Below, piece by piece: positions 34,940-48,349 of a stretch of DNA of 64,000 bases. The stretch is taken from positions 7,452,972 to 7,516,971 of the forward strand of contig NC_045146.1 of NCBI RefSeq assembly GCF_008831285.2, read 5' to 3'. This DNA comes from Nymphaea colorata. Taxonomy: Eukaryota; Streptophyta; Magnoliopsida; Nymphaeales; Nymphaeaceae. Within the stretch, counting starts at the first letter, position 1, and every line of letters starts with the position of its first letter. The notes beneath the pieces are model-generated. The model saw nothing but the letters and a program-made list of their open reading frames with translations. It ran no database searches and was not told the DNA's origin. Position numbers and translations under genes: made by a program.

Positions 34940-36640
34940 AAGTTTTCCATACATTGGAATTTGAGAGACATGACTGACTTGTTGGTACAAGGTCTGACCG
35001 TTCGTGACATCTTTACTAGAAATAATAAGACCAAAGACAAGACTTCATGCCCTAATATCTGCAAATGCGATGTCATCCAAAGGCTAAGAAAGCAAACATG
35101 ACATGTCCTTAATTTGAAATAATCCAAATGTTGAAATCTAATTAGATCATTAGAGTGAGATGTGTGAATGAGAGATTAAGCTTGACTTTGTTCATGCCCA
35201 GTTCGTCATACGTACATGCAAAATGAAAGCCTAAGTCTAAAATGATGCATATGAATTAGAACAAATAGACTCAAAGTCTGTTCTCTGTTGGGTTTAAGGT
35301 GAAGGACGTGACCCTATAATTGAGGAGATTGAATCCAAATTCAAATAGTTGATCTTGATCCGAAAGCCTTGTTTTAGCTCTTCATATCCATATAAGATTT
35401 TGAATCTAAGTTTGAAACAAGGGTGACTGTAAAGGATCCAAAAGACTTTGATCTTGAATTGATGTTTAGATTTATGATCCCAAGGTAGAATCCTAAGATC
35501 CAATAGATCGGATTCCTAGTTCACGATATAAGTATCAAAGATCCAAACCTGATTATATTAGATCCAAATTTGGTGTTTGATTTGTTCTAAAATCTTTAAT
35601 CCAAAATCCAATATTTGAGATCCAAACTCCAAATGAGCATAAGGTAGGTTGGTCAAAGGGGATTTGACTTAGAAACTCAACCTAGATATATGGGTCCTGG
35701 TTTGAGATAAATTGTGGCTAAAACATTTTTTTTTTTGCACAATGGTCCTGACTGAAGTTTATGGTGAATCCATGCTGAAGGCTTCTATTGGTCTTGGTTG
35801 GGTATGAAGTGGGCTTATGAGGGTCAGCCAAGGACCTAGTTCTAGGGTTCAAGGACCTGAGTTGAAGGCATTGACACCAGCTTGAGACAAGCTAATAAAA
35901 CACTTGTTTGGAATTTTACCAAACCTTTTGGGCTTTGTAGAAGCTTTAGGAATTTGGGTCAAGTGAAAGGGGCGTGAAACCTTTTTTATAGTGCTTGGGA
36001 GAGAACTTTTCTCTCCCAAGATCGACACATGACTAATTTTTTGAGTGATGTGTTGAGTAGAGAAAGCACAATCCTTATGCTAAAACGACAATTTCAACAC
36101 AAATTTATTTTGTGTGCACTTAATCTTGATCCGAATTCAGTTATGTGAAAAGCAGTGTGTTCTTGAAAAATTATAGATCAGTTCACAATAAATGGTCTAG
36201 ATGGACATGTGGCATGGATCACAAACAATACAGAAATATAGAGTGAAGAAAAAACACATCAAATTATAAACTGTAACTAGTATTCAACAGAAAAATATTC
36301 ATTATAAACTAGGCCTATGAACACCGATTCTAATTTCCTCTACGTTAGCTAGTTCAACTCAGCACAGTTCATGTCCTTCCGTACGGACTAACATCTAGCA
36401 CATAGTGAGAAATTAAAGGTATCTTAAATGAATATAATGCACATAAGTACTCACATGTAGACCTTGGATCTAGATTAGGATCTCGATCTGAGGAAGATTC
36501 TAGAATGCAGATCTAGATATGATGTGAAGATTTGTATTGTGAATTGATATTGACGTATGAGATGTGGAAAGATAGGTTTGGATCTACACATGCAGATCAC
36601 ATATGTGAAATCATGTTAAAAGATCTTGGGAAGATATCTG
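34940..36640. repeat. Dispersed repeat region related to 58200-59480
   Basis: GAGAGACA-GAC, GTACAAGGT, ATGTCATCCAAA and AAGAAAGCAAAC occur in order at 34960-35100 and 58208-58350. Both regions then continue as long AT-rich DNA dominated by GATCCAAA-type words. The alignment fades after the first 400 bp, so the extent is approximate. Confidence 0.55.
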
Positions 36641-37630
36641 CATTGGCATAAACCTAGACATGGCTCAGTCTGGGCTAGGTGGGTTAAAACTCAATCAGCT
36701 TCTACTAGATCTGGGTTGGGTTCAACTTGAACTAGGTTCAGGCCTAGTTTGGGCACAGGATTCAGGCACTGTTAGATTGGGTTCAATCTTAGGAAACCAG
36801 GTGCAATTGGATTCTCCAGCAGGCTTAGGCGAAACTATTGAGTTCATATTGACTTGTATAGAAAGGTTAACTTAGGTTCATGTGGTTTCTCATCTAGGTT
36901 TATGGAGAAATATGTACATATTGGCAAAATACTAAAATGCTCCTAACACAAAAACTGAGTTTGGTGGGTCGTGTGGGCAAGCTAACCATACAAGAAGGTT
37001 TGCAAGGTAGTAGGGAGGCATCCTATGAAATTTTACTGAAAAAAGACTTCGTTTATCCCTCCAAACTTCAATTTTCAAAATTGATAGATAGTAAAATATC
37101 CCATTTTAGAGTGATGTGCAAGAGCAAAATTAGAACTTCTAATTTGGGGTACGTCAGCTAGATATGAAGCTAGAAATACATTGACAAAGAGTATCTGATT
37201 ACATTGGTGTGAAGAAACTAAGAAAACCGATTTTTGGATTGACCAAAATTTAGGTAAAACAAAAAAGAGTGGCACTATAGTGAGAGGTTTGGAACTAAAC
37301 AACCTTTAGCAATTCTTAGAATTGAAAATGAACTGAAATATGGACAAATAAAGTGTAGCTAAAGTACAAAAATACTTAAACTGAGCACTGGAGAATATAA
37401 CAGCTCGGAGTGAGCTGATATGTTCACAATGGAGAGAATTTTAGTTCAGACCTATCAAAATGGGTGAGATAATGTTGCTCTGATTTTAGGACAATTGCTC
37501 CAAAACTGAAATATGAACCTAGAACTAAAAGTAACTCTAGAAAAATTCTATAGGTACTAAGGAGAGTATATTTTGAGCTCGGTCAAGTTTCACATGGTTT
37601 TTAAATGGTGACACCTACCCACGGAGTTGT

Positions 37631-38565
37631 AGTCCTATCCTAAGCTTACTTGGTCACCACCCTAGCAGTAGACTTTACATTCAAAGTCCATAAACAACTG
37701 ACATTCGATGCCTATAAACCTATTTCAAAAACAAATCTCAAATTAGTCACTCAACTTGGGGGCAAGTAACTTAGAGATCCAAAATATTATAAACCAAATC
37801 CAGTTTACCTAAACAAAAATCCCATTAGAAAAACAATAGGTAAAACAAATCTTAAAGTAACCATTAATCTAACCTCATAATCCTTAGTCATGAAATCTTG
37901 AACTTCAATGATGAACAACAATCTTGAACTTCCTAATCACTCTCAAAACCTCAAAATTAATGTCCCAAACACTATTCAGCATAAATTCATAATCCTAAGG
38001 TTCAGTAACTAAAACTTCTTTAGGAAGATCCCTAATCAAGCAAGTCAGTGAGACATGCATCATATAGAATTAGGTAATTCGTACATGGCTTATGATTAGT
38101 TGGCATGAAAAAAGTTATTTCTTTTACTCAAGAACTCATTTAATATGGGACCAAATTCGACCTTTTGAAATTAGCATTTTGCAAATATGTCACTTTTGCT
38201 ATGGTCAAACATCATGCAGATTAGGGTCAACTTTGCCTAGCCTATGATGATCAGGGACAAATAAGGTCTACTGTTAGTCAAGGTCCCTTAATTCAGAGGT
38301 CCCTTTAGATTTTCATTGAAGATTTTAAAAATTATGACATGTTTACTTTAATTTTGCATTTCATTTAAGATGATCTTTAGTTTCTTAATTAGGTTAAATG
38401 AAAGTCTAGTCCTTGGTTTTGTTACCCCTGGAAAAGGTGACCAAAATGACCAAACTTGATTTCAATAGAATGCTTATCAATTTCTTCATCAACATCAAAT
38501 GCGGTTATCCTCAATTGCAGGGCAAGAAGATTATTAAATAACAAACTTTTCATCCAAACAAAGTG
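37631..38565. repeat. Dispersed repeat X, copy 1
   Basis: It matches 50566-51505 along its length. Shared blocks include CTTCCTAATCACTCTC, GATCCAAAATATTATAAACC, AATAGAATGC and TCATCCTCAATTGCAG/TTATCCTCAATTGCAG. No protein is encoded. Confidence 0.85.
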
Positions 38566-39080
38566 GCAATCATGATGGGACCTATCCTTGTCCCAACTAG
38601 GCTCTTACTATCTACCAATTTAAGCTATAAATATTGTATAAACTCTAGAATCCTTGTCAAATAAACTTAATTTTACTTGTCTCTATGTGTTGTTTATTTA
38701 CAAATAATAAAGGAAGGTCCTACATGCTCACATAGAATTAGGCAAATTATAACACTCCTGAATTTAGTACTATTTGAAAACCTTGTTTGCAATCTTTATT
38801 ATTTACACCACCAACTTAGGCAGCATAGCATTAGGGTTTTCAGTTGTGATCATTTTTCAAAATACCTTTACCCTACCCTTGTCTCAGCCATCATGCAGCT
38901 ATATATCTTCTACGCTGGACCAACCCTAGGGAAAGACAAGCTCCTTTAGTAGTACTACAAGGGTCATAACCTGAGGTATATCAACGAGTAACCAATATTT
39001 GAACCTGAACTTTAGAATCCTATGGACGATTCTATGCCACATACTATGGGTTCTACCCAGGTATATAGGCATAACTTTAT
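38390..39080. repeat. Dispersed repeat Y, copy 1
   Basis: It matches 48350-49100 in order: TCCTTGG-TTGGTTACCC type start, AT-ATGGGACC, CTTAGGCA-CAT-GC-TTAG, a CTGGACCA block and GGCATAACTT/GAGCATAACTT. It overlaps the end of repeat X, so X and Y are parts of one larger family. Confidence 0.7.
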
Positions 39081-40270
39081 CAAATTGCAGGTGATTTTGA
39101 ACCATGATCTCTTTAGGAATCCATAAAAATCATTTGTTATTGAAGCATACTAGAGTCATCCATACATGTTTGTTTATTTAACTATGTATGAGCTTGTCTG
39201 ATATATTCTCTCTTATCTTAGATTTTGAGAAACATGGACATTCCTTGATTTAAAATTTCTAGCACCTATCCAACTTCGTCCAGGTAACACCTCATTTCCT
39301 TTCATTAAGTCTGATATAGTCATCACTCCATTACTTCTATCTTCCTAGTCATAATCCCCCTGGTCCTAGGGTTTTGTCTTTCAATTAAGCCCTTGGTCGA
39401 CTTTAGTTTTTTTAATCCATGTTTACCTAGTGTCTGCCATAGATCGAGTCCTGACCCATACAGTTCTTGTATAAATTGAGATGAAGCTATTATGACGATC
39501 CTATAATATTTGTTGAACTTTCAAAATTGCATCCTCTCTAACATCTGCAAACTGCTAACAACACAAGCTCAGTCAAGCTCCTTCCTTGTAGGTCGTGTCA
39601 ATCACTTGCATCTTATCAAAGAACTACTTACAACTAGTAGAATCCCTAGCTAACATGAGCCCTTTTGTCAATGATCACTACTGCCCATAGCATGTTTGGT
39701 TACTACTATTGATAACCAATGTTAACTATCACTTTCTTTACCATTTTCCATTAACAAAACTTGGAGCAAACATTGGACCTTTGACTAAGCCAATTTGTCA
39801 TGTTTGTATGGGCCCTTTTATCTTTATTTCATTTATATATTTTTTTCTATGGACAACAAGATGTTAATAAATGAAATTAATACTTTAATTGATGACTATA
39901 TCTCCTTACTTTTCATGTCATCTTGGAATGTTGTAATGTTCCATATTTTAGGGGCTCTACAGAACCAATCATGTTTCATTGGCTCACCAAAGTCATGAGT
40001 CGCAACATTTTTAATCTTTAATCCAGCAGTTAATAGTCACATTATTTTCAGTTGATCACACCTTTTATTCAGTGGCTCTTTTTCAAGTGATCTATTCAAC
40101 ATATACATTTTCTACCTTGAAGATCCAATCCCCAATACTAAACATGCTTTGATTGCTAAGCTTGGCGCTTGCTTTCAAATCTATTCAAAACTTTGAAACC
40201 CTAACCTTAAGCAGCCAGCCCGTGAAATGGGGCACCTTTAAAAGGTGTAAATGTTCTCCACGAACTTTTT
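39081..40270. other. Intergenic DNA
   Basis: No gene is recognised. The frame 39795-39998 has no motif. The DNA is probably the continuation of the X/Y family, but no second copy was matched by eye. Confidence 0.45.
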
Positions 40271-40273
40271 AAA

Positions 40274-40650
40274 CTTTCATCTTCCAAGCCAATCATACAA
40301 GGTCATTAGCTTTCTACCTTAACTTTCTGATCTGTCACACAAGATCAACAACTTTAACTTTCAACTTTCCACCTCTTGTATGAGGTTGGAAAACTTTTAT
40401 CTTCATAACTTCTCATATGAAGCCATCCATCTTTAAGCTTTTTGACCTTTTATATGACGTCACCCACTTTTAAGCTTTGGACCTCTTGCATGTAGTCACT
40501 ACTTTCAATTTTCAGACCTCTCATACAAGGTTACCCAATATTATACCTTTCACATGAAGTCATCTAACTTTCAACTTCCCAGCCCCTTATACAGGGTCAC
40601 CCAACTTTCCGATCCTCTCACAAAAGGTCACCACATGTAGCCACTACTTT
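40274..40650. repeat. Degenerate minisatellite, unit about 37 bp, roughly 10 copies
   Basis: Units follow a loose pattern of CTTTCAACTTTC, then CCTCTCATACAAGG, then TCACCCAA. ACCTCT, ATACAAGGT and TCACC recur at 29-43 bp spacing. Confidence 0.7.
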
Positions 40651-40689
40651 CAATTTCCAAATATTCAACTTCTACTGGGTCAAATCTTT

Positions 40690-40875
40690 CTAAAAACTGA
40701 CTTTCAATTTTTATGACAAACCAGATTTTGTGAAAAACCAACTTTCAACTTCTATGTAAAAACAAACTTTAACTTTTATGACAAACCAACTTTTATTGAA
40801 AAAAAACTTCAAAATTATACGACAAACCAACTTTATAAAAAGCAAACCTTTATAACGAACTAACTTTTATGCTTG
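40690..40875. repeat. Degenerate repeat of AACCAACTTTTATGACAA, first block
   Basis: Short units around the word CAACTTTTATGACAAAC recur with variations. A second block of the same word lies at 41750-41900. Confidence 0.6.
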
Positions 40876-41749
40876 AACAGATTCAATGGTGTAACTATGT
40901 GGCACTGGTTTCAGAAAATTACCACTTTTATAATCCAAAGCAGAATTTCCGATTGAGCAATTTCTGTTCTTAGCAACAAAACTATTGTATACAGGTCATG
41001 TTTATATTAAATCTCCAGGTGTCTGTCATGCACATGAGCACAAATAAGTCCACCAACTCAGACAGGAAGAGAATACCTTAGACACTCAAATCACCCATTT
41101 AGAAAATAAAGAAACTAAAAGCAAGATTAGATAATGGTCTCTTTTGCAATTTTAAAATGATAAACTTGGAAAGCAAAGGATCTTTTCAGAAGCAGGGCGC
41201 TATTTTCAAATATTGAAAAGACCCAGATTACAAATGAAAAAGACAATTCAAAGACAAGTCAAAAGGCTGATTGCTTGTACACATGAATGCAAGAGATGTT
41301 TAAGGCATAATGAAAAACCACAAGTACCAGAGCAGTAGGTCCTCCCTTTAAGGGGCTAATAAATAGTTGTAGATTTTTTAAGAGAAATTTTTAAAGATCT
41401 GTTTACTAAAAAACATTATTTTCTAATGTAAATGACAAAGCTATCAATTATATATACAGAAACATTATTTTCTTGACTGGGGAATGTTTTTCTTTTGTTC
41501 AAGATAGGAATTAAGATATACCTCAGACATTAGGGTTTTTCTAGTAAATAGTTCTCAAAGAATTTCTTCAAAGGTTGAACTCTTATTTTTCAATTTTTAA
41601 AAGTTGAGTCATGATTTATTACTTGTCCAAATGTTTGGCACCTTTAGGTAATTTTTCTCTAATAAATAGATTGGTGAAATTTTCATTTTTAGAGATTATT
41701 TTCTAATTTTTTTTAATTGAACCTTTTTCTGCTAGTTCTTGTAACTATG

Positions 41750-41905
41750 ACAAACCTTTACTGAAAACCCAACTTTATGATAAACCTACTTTTTCGAAAG
41801 TCCAACTTTTATGACAAACTAGCTTTTATGAAAAACCAACTTTTATAGCAAACTCAGCTTTTACGAGGAATTAATCTTTATGACCAACCAGCTTTTTACA
41901 TTTCA
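41750..41905. repeat. Degenerate repeat of AACCAACTTTTATGACAA, second block
   Basis: It contains TCCAACTTTTATGACAAAC, AACCAACTTTTATAGCAAAC and related words. It is separated by about 0.9 kb from the first block. Confidence 0.6.
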
Positions 41906-44159
41906 AGTTCATATGTGGTTTTAAAGATTGGCGTTATATAAAACCTTTCTTACAAGATTTTTTTTATTATAGTTCCTTAGCAGGATGTTTTTATAATAAA
42001 GAGATCGGTGAAAGCCTATTTCTTAAGTTACCAGATCCATTTGGTTCTGAAATACATAAAAAATACAAAGAAAGAGAAACAATACCTCAACTTGATAACA
42101 TTTGTATAGGAATCCAGTTCATAATTGAAGAATTAGTAAAGAAATGTACTGAAATAAATAAATAAAAAAAAAAACTCTCTATATCATGCTTTCAAACTTT
42201 CCAAATTGCCATGGATTATGCCAATTCCTGATTAGTACTCATGGCTTAAAGTTTTGAGTCTTGTTCACTTTTGTCAATATGATGTTTCTTCGTTTGGCTT
42301 CAGTTTTCTTTAAAGAAATAGAACAATCTTTAGACCTCGCTATGGAAAGGACTTTGTTATGAGCAACACAGCTAGAATTCAATGAAATTGAGGAGATTGA
42401 AGTAAGGAAAATGACATTCTTCTATCTATCAAGCATCTATCGAGGATTTAGTAGACAAATGCTTGAGAAAGACAATGCTCATTTATGGTAAAGCCCTAGT
42501 GGAATACTACAAAATGAATAATGAGAGTGAGCTCAGGGCTAGTGCAGTTATCCTATAGATCACCATGCTAAAGTATCAGGTTGTTGTAAAGTGGATTTTC
42601 ATCTATGATACAAAGATAATGACCTATGAACATTTGCATCATGGAAACTCCTATATTGAAGAGTACAATGTGAGACCAAACTACATTGTCCACCAAAGCA
42701 ATAGAATCTCATAGTAACCTTTAGGGTTGAGGATTTCCTTTGAAGGTGAAGGTTGGCTCAACAGGAAAATCAAGGGGAGAATTCAAAGAAATTCAGAAGG
42801 AAAAATTAGTAGAAAGAGAAGATAGATAAAAAAAAGTGAAGAAAAGAATAAAAGAATACATACCAAAGTTTTATTAAGGACAGAGAACCAAATTCTCCCA
42901 CATTGATGCAAAAATCTTTAATAGTTGGGTGATTTCAACAAATGTCTGCTTCCTTTCTATTGTTACCCATGAAGTTGACAATGTCTCTTATCTGCGTGTA
43001 ATTTGGAATGCAAATATGTCCCTTCACGATGCTTGATAGAAGCTTTCTAAAGTGTAATCCTGATCCTCATAGAAAATTGTAGGATGAGGGCATTGGAATC
43101 AATCATCGATTGATGTATCTTTTTCAACTTCATTCAAACTAAGGGCATCACTTTGGCATTATAGTGACCGAGAACTTCCAAGTTAAAATCAATTTTTCAC
43201 TACACTAGGGCATCTATTCCAAGAGGACTTCAATGAAAAAGTTTAGTTTGTTTGCTTTATGTGGCATTTTCATTAGATTTGATGTGTCCTTTTTTGCCAC
43301 TAAGCTTCGCTTTAAACCAGCTTAGTAGCGAAGAAAGAAATTTATAAACCAATTTGGTTTGTAAATAGGCTTTCCAATTTTACCCTTAGTCGTCCTTCAC
43401 ATTCATAGTTAAGTCACTAACCCTTGCCTATCCACTGCAGTGTTAGACCTTGCCTTGCCGTGGTCATTGATGACAGTCACCTCAAATCTGAAGCAACCAG
43501 CCTCTTTCCTTATTCAAAAACTAGAAAATTCCAGTCATGCACTTGGTCAGCAGTTAAAATCTACAACTTTGTCGCTTGCTTCAAGTACATTATATATTGT
43601 GTGCAATCCTTCCTTGTCCCTTCAACTCTCTTTTCAGAGGATTAGGATGCGCTCAATCAAATTTTTTATTGTACCCTTAGCACAATATCTAAAATTACGT
43701 CAGTCACTACTTGTACAAGTCTCTTATTGTGAAATAAATATAATTGTAAGCCTTTCCCCTCTATACGAGCCTACTCTTGGGGTGTGCCTGGCCCTACACA
43801 TTCTCTCCAGTGTCCTCCTATTGACATCAGACTAGCCTTGATCCACTTTTCCTTTTTCCTCGCCCCGATGTATCTGCCTATACTACATGACTATGACCTT
43901 CATGACACTTTATCTTGCAAAACAACCTTTGCCTTTTATCTAGCCTCTTGTGTAGGCCCCATCTTGTCATGCCTAGTTTTGACAAAATCACTTAGTGCTC
44001 TTCTTGTAAGATACATCGTGCAGTTGATGAAACTTTCAATTTCGCAAAATCATTAGAAAGCCACTAACTTCTAGCCTTTCTAGCTTCTTTTACTTAAAAC
44101 AAGCAAAAACTAAGATCTATATATTATTCTTAACTAGAAGCTAATATTTTACAAATTCG
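41906..44159. other. Intergenic DNA
   Basis: No gene is recognised. A stretch at 42502-42711 reads open on the + strand apart from one TAG, with no family match. Frames at 43424-44056 are short and overlapping. Confidence 0.45.
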
Positions 44160-44290
44160 CCTTCAGCTTTTCCTAAAATTACAAATCAGCCATCAATTAT
44201 AGTCCATTTTATGATAAACAAAGATCATTGAACTTGGAACACTTACATTATAAAACCCAAAGCTTTTCTCTTACAAATAGATGATCGGTG
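44160..44290. repeat. Dispersed repeat, copy related to 34660-34810
   Basis: See the first copy. The shared order of words continues through TTTTCTCTTACAAATAGATGA. Confidence 0.75.
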
Positions 44291-45589
44291 GGGCCATAGA
44301 AAAAAGCCTTTTTCCGGACCCAACAATGATAAATTTGGTTTTATGACATTATACTTTGAAAATCTCCATAGAAAAAAACATGGATTTGATCAAGGTCACA
44401 AAATGGGTTCAAATCCATTCCCGTCGACCTCTAGAAGCACGGATCTGTAATTTGTATCTTAAAGTCCAGCACAAGGTATATGTTTGAACCCATGATGGGC
44501 ACCCCACCTTTTTTACTTTGGTGGGACACCCACCATGTTGGGGCTTCAAACACTCTCTTTTTCTTTTTCTAGTTTTACTTTTTTCTATTTATTCCTATCT
44601 TTTTTCACAATCTAGAAGGGCACCACTTGTATCCCAAAGTACCCAATCACTTGGCATCAAGCCTCTTCTTAGAATTGTTTTTCGCAAGACTTTAACTACA
44701 TTAGTTATATTGCATCACATCATTAGATTCCCTCAGCATCACCCGCCTTAGTGTTGTCTCTACCTCAGCCACAAGTTTGCTCCTCACACGTTGCCTTCTC
44801 TATGTGCCAACCATCTGCATGAGCTGGGTGTCATTCTGCCATTACCTCAAATTTTTTCAAAAGACTATATTTCATGACAAGATTCTCCGTTATTTCAATC
44901 ATTTTTACAATGATTTGAATCTAATTTTGGACCCCGAGCCCAACTCAGCTCAATACAAACTTCTAAATCCACACTCAAATTCAAATCTCGACCCTAGACC
45001 CAAGACAGACTTCTATATCTATACCCAAGTCCAATTCATGACCATTCGACCCATATATGAGTCCAAATGCAACATTTAAGTCTAAAATCCAATTTTAGAC
45101 CAAAATTTAGATCCAAATCCAAGTCTTAGATCTAAAATACATACGTTGATCTGTAATAGGAAGCCAATGTCCATAACTAAACCCCCACGAACGAAATCAA
45201 ATCCAAACTAGAAAATGGACACATAAAGCCGCTCTCAGATCCAAATTAGATCCAAAACCAAATTTTGGATCAAAATCGAGAATTTCAACTCAAAATTCAA
45301 AATCGAGACCAAAATAACAAATTTCGATACTATCAAGCACCACGTACATATGCACAGACCTTTCATTTGTTTTTGTTTCTATCTTGTGCCAAAAATATAT
45401 TTTGAGCCTAAACCACTCACCTAATCCTTGATCTGAGCCTCGAGCATAGACTAGAATGCATTGGCTACCAAACGAACCAAATAGGGTTCTAAAACGAGCC
45501 CAAAATATCTCAAAATGAAGTTGGCCCATTTGTAACAAAAGACCATTTGCCCTTTAAAATATATATTTAAAAAAAAAATGATTTTTACG

Positions 45590-46520
45590 TTTTTTTAAGT
45601 TGTCAGACGCCTTGGAAGCCAGGGAGGCGAAGCCACCCCTTATTGGTCCAAAATGAACCAATAAGGGCGCATTTCGCCTCCTCTACCGTGTGCTCGGTGT
45701 GCTGCCAGGCGCCTGGTTGAGCAGCACATGACCAGGCTGTGCACTCTGGCTAGGGCGCACAACCTGGCCAGGCATTGGCGGCATTGCCATGCCAGGCGCT
45801 GTCACTGGAAGTGCGAGAGAGTGTGACCAATCACGGCAGTGCACACGTGGGTTGTGCCGAGGCAGAGCCTATGCACTATGTAGGCTCCTTTTTTGGTTAT
45901 GGGCATTAGCCCTGCCCACACTCCTAAAGGGGTGTTTGGAGGGCTAACGGTCAATCCCATTTGGTCAGGACCAATTGAAGAGAAGAAAATTTGAAATACT
46001 TCAAAAAAATACTTGGAATGCACATGAAAATATAGTTAAATTAAAAAAAAAAAAAATCAAAATTTGACTCTTAGCTCCAAAACTCCCCATAAATACCCCT
46101 AAAATCTTATCTCTTGAGCATCAGCTAATGCCTGAGAAACCTCTAGTGCTTTCTTATTTGAAAACTTAGAGTTTTCCCCCTACCTCTCCCTCCATTTCTC
46201 TCCTTTTCTCTTTTTCTTCTCCAACCCTGGGAGCAAGCTTCTCCAACTTCCACTCTTCAAGGGAGTAGGAGGAGACCTCTAGGATAAACATCCTCAGCAT
46301 CTTGGAGCTTCACTCGAGGGAACCCTAAGATCATCTGGAGAAGGACGCTTATCTCTAAAATAACTTCCATTAGAGATATGTAGTCATCCTTTCATTTTAT
46401 GTTTTTATTTTTCTTCATTATCTCTCTATGGCCATGCAAGAGAGCTCCAAAGATCTTCTATCTGGAGTAAAGAGCTACTCTTGAATGCACCAGAAGTACA
46501 AGTAAGGTGAAATCATTTTT
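45590..46520 (+). repeat. Possible LTR-like block (GC-rich start, TATA-like box, pyrimidine-rich leader)
   Basis: GC-rich DNA with a strong hairpin (45624-45680) leads to CCCCATAAATACCCC at about 46085, then a CT-rich stretch (46160-46225) and AG-rich DNA. This resembles U3, TATA box and R/U5 of a plant LTR. No exact ends, target duplication or primer site were found, so the call is tentative. Confidence 0.35.
45624..45680. repeat. Two-part inverted repeat (hairpin)
   Basis: GAGGCGAA (45624-45631) pairs with TTCGCCTC (45673-45680). CCCTTATTGGT (45637-45647) pairs with ACCAATAAGGG (45657-45667). A 5-nt unpaired step lies on each side and a 9-nt loop in the middle. All 19 pairs are exact. Confidence 0.95.
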
Positions 46521-47401
46521 ATTTCTACATTTATTTTCAAAATATAGTTTTTTCATTTTTTTGTTCATTAAATGTGTGCACTGTTCATGTTTGGGATGAT
46601 ATTCATGGATAATAGACTGATTTTTCTTATTAATATACGAATGAATGGTAAGAATGATTTCTTGTATTGCGATTTTTTTATTATTGTGTTGATTTTGAAG
46701 TTGATATTTATCCAACCTCGGAAAACCCTTTACGAATGTGTGTATGTTAAAGTGTATCTTCATGACATTTTCACATTTAGTATTTCATTTAATCTCCCAG
46801 TTAAGGATCCCAATGAGAGCTTTCTTATGTTATTAACTTTTCATTTCACATATGTTTGATTTTTCTTTTATATTTAATGGTGAAAAAATAAATTTTCTTG
46901 TAATAGTTGAAATAATTATTGCTTTATGCTTATTTATGAAAATATTTGAAATCATGTTTTTAAAAGAATTTCGAAAATAAGAACTATATTCAATGGGGCC
47001 TTGGAAACTTAGCTTAGGCTTTTGCATGAGCGCAAGTTTCTCTTCGGCCTACATAGAAAAATTAAAGTCAGATATGCTCTAAGTTACCTCCTGATATTAA
47101 TTTCCATAAATGCATATGCGTATATACATGTTATATACATATAGATGCACATAAATCTTTATCCTCATATCTGTATGAATTAACATATTCCTTCATAAAT
47201 TTTCATATACATATATATAAGTATATATGTGTATTGTACTTTCTCTCTCTAGAATATTCTCTCCCTCTCTCTTCGAGTTAATACCTTCTTTTGACAAACT
47301 TTCATATATATATATATATATAATCTTCTTCTTCTCTCTCTCTCTCTCTTCAAGTTAATACCCTCTCTTTATAGACTTTCATATATGAATATGTATATAA
47401 G

Positions 47402-47475
<74 letters not shown>

Positions 47476-48340
47476 TCTCTCTCTAAAATCTTCTTTAGGT
47501 CTTTCTCTTTCTCATAGATTTAAGATCTTCATTTTATAAATTTTCATATACATATATTTATACAACTACATATACACACACATATATATCCCTCTCTCTC
47601 TCTTTAAAAAATTTCTTTCTTCCTTTTCAAAATTTCTTTCTCTTTCTCTTTCTCCCTATTCCTCTTGGCTTAAAATCTTTCCATTTCTTTCTTCAATTCT
47701 TTCAAATATTTTTTTTCCAAAACATAAGATTTTAATTTTTATTTATCGACTTCACTAAGACCAAAGCTCAGGTAATGACCTAATGTTGGAATCATGCTTG
47801 ATGGTCTACAACCCTATGTTACTTTCAATTTTTTTTTCTCTTCATGAGAATATTTAGGACAAGTGTGCAAATAAACCTAGATGTATATGATGATAAGGAT
47901 ATCCTTAGATGAATGATATGATATGTATGAATAATTTGTTTTTAATAATATAAAACCAATGTATTCACACATTCCCATTCACTTGTGGAATTTGTGAATA
48001 ATCACAAACACCTCTCTGAAAGAACTTAACTAAGATGAGATGGAGCTCTTGCTAGGTAGTAATTAAATTATCAAAAAATCTTAAACCTTCTTAAGTTCTT
48101 AAGAGAACACTAAATCGATTAAAAAACTGATCTTCAAAATACCCATATGATTTTTCAAAAGTTTCCAAATGATATTTATAAAGATTTCTCGATAAAAAAA
48201 TCTCTCAAATAAAAAATGGTTTATACTCTTAATGATCCTTCAAAACTTTCTCATCTAAAAATTTGGAACATCAAATCCTCAACATTATTTCCAAACACCA
48301 TATCACATGTACAATAAAAAATATGTTTCAGTAAAAATGA
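46521..48340. other. AT-rich intergenic DNA with (TA)n and (CT)n tracts
   Basis: No gene is recognised. A (TA)n run spans about 47406-47472. CT-rich tracts lie at 47330-47350 and 47591-47660. Confidence 0.6.
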
Positions 48341-48349
48341 AATGCATCA

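Noticed and set aside
45590-46520. A fully defined LTR
   Set aside because: TG at 45601 and candidate CA ends near 46500 do not give matching target copies, and no primer site follows. It is kept only as a tentative LTR-like block.
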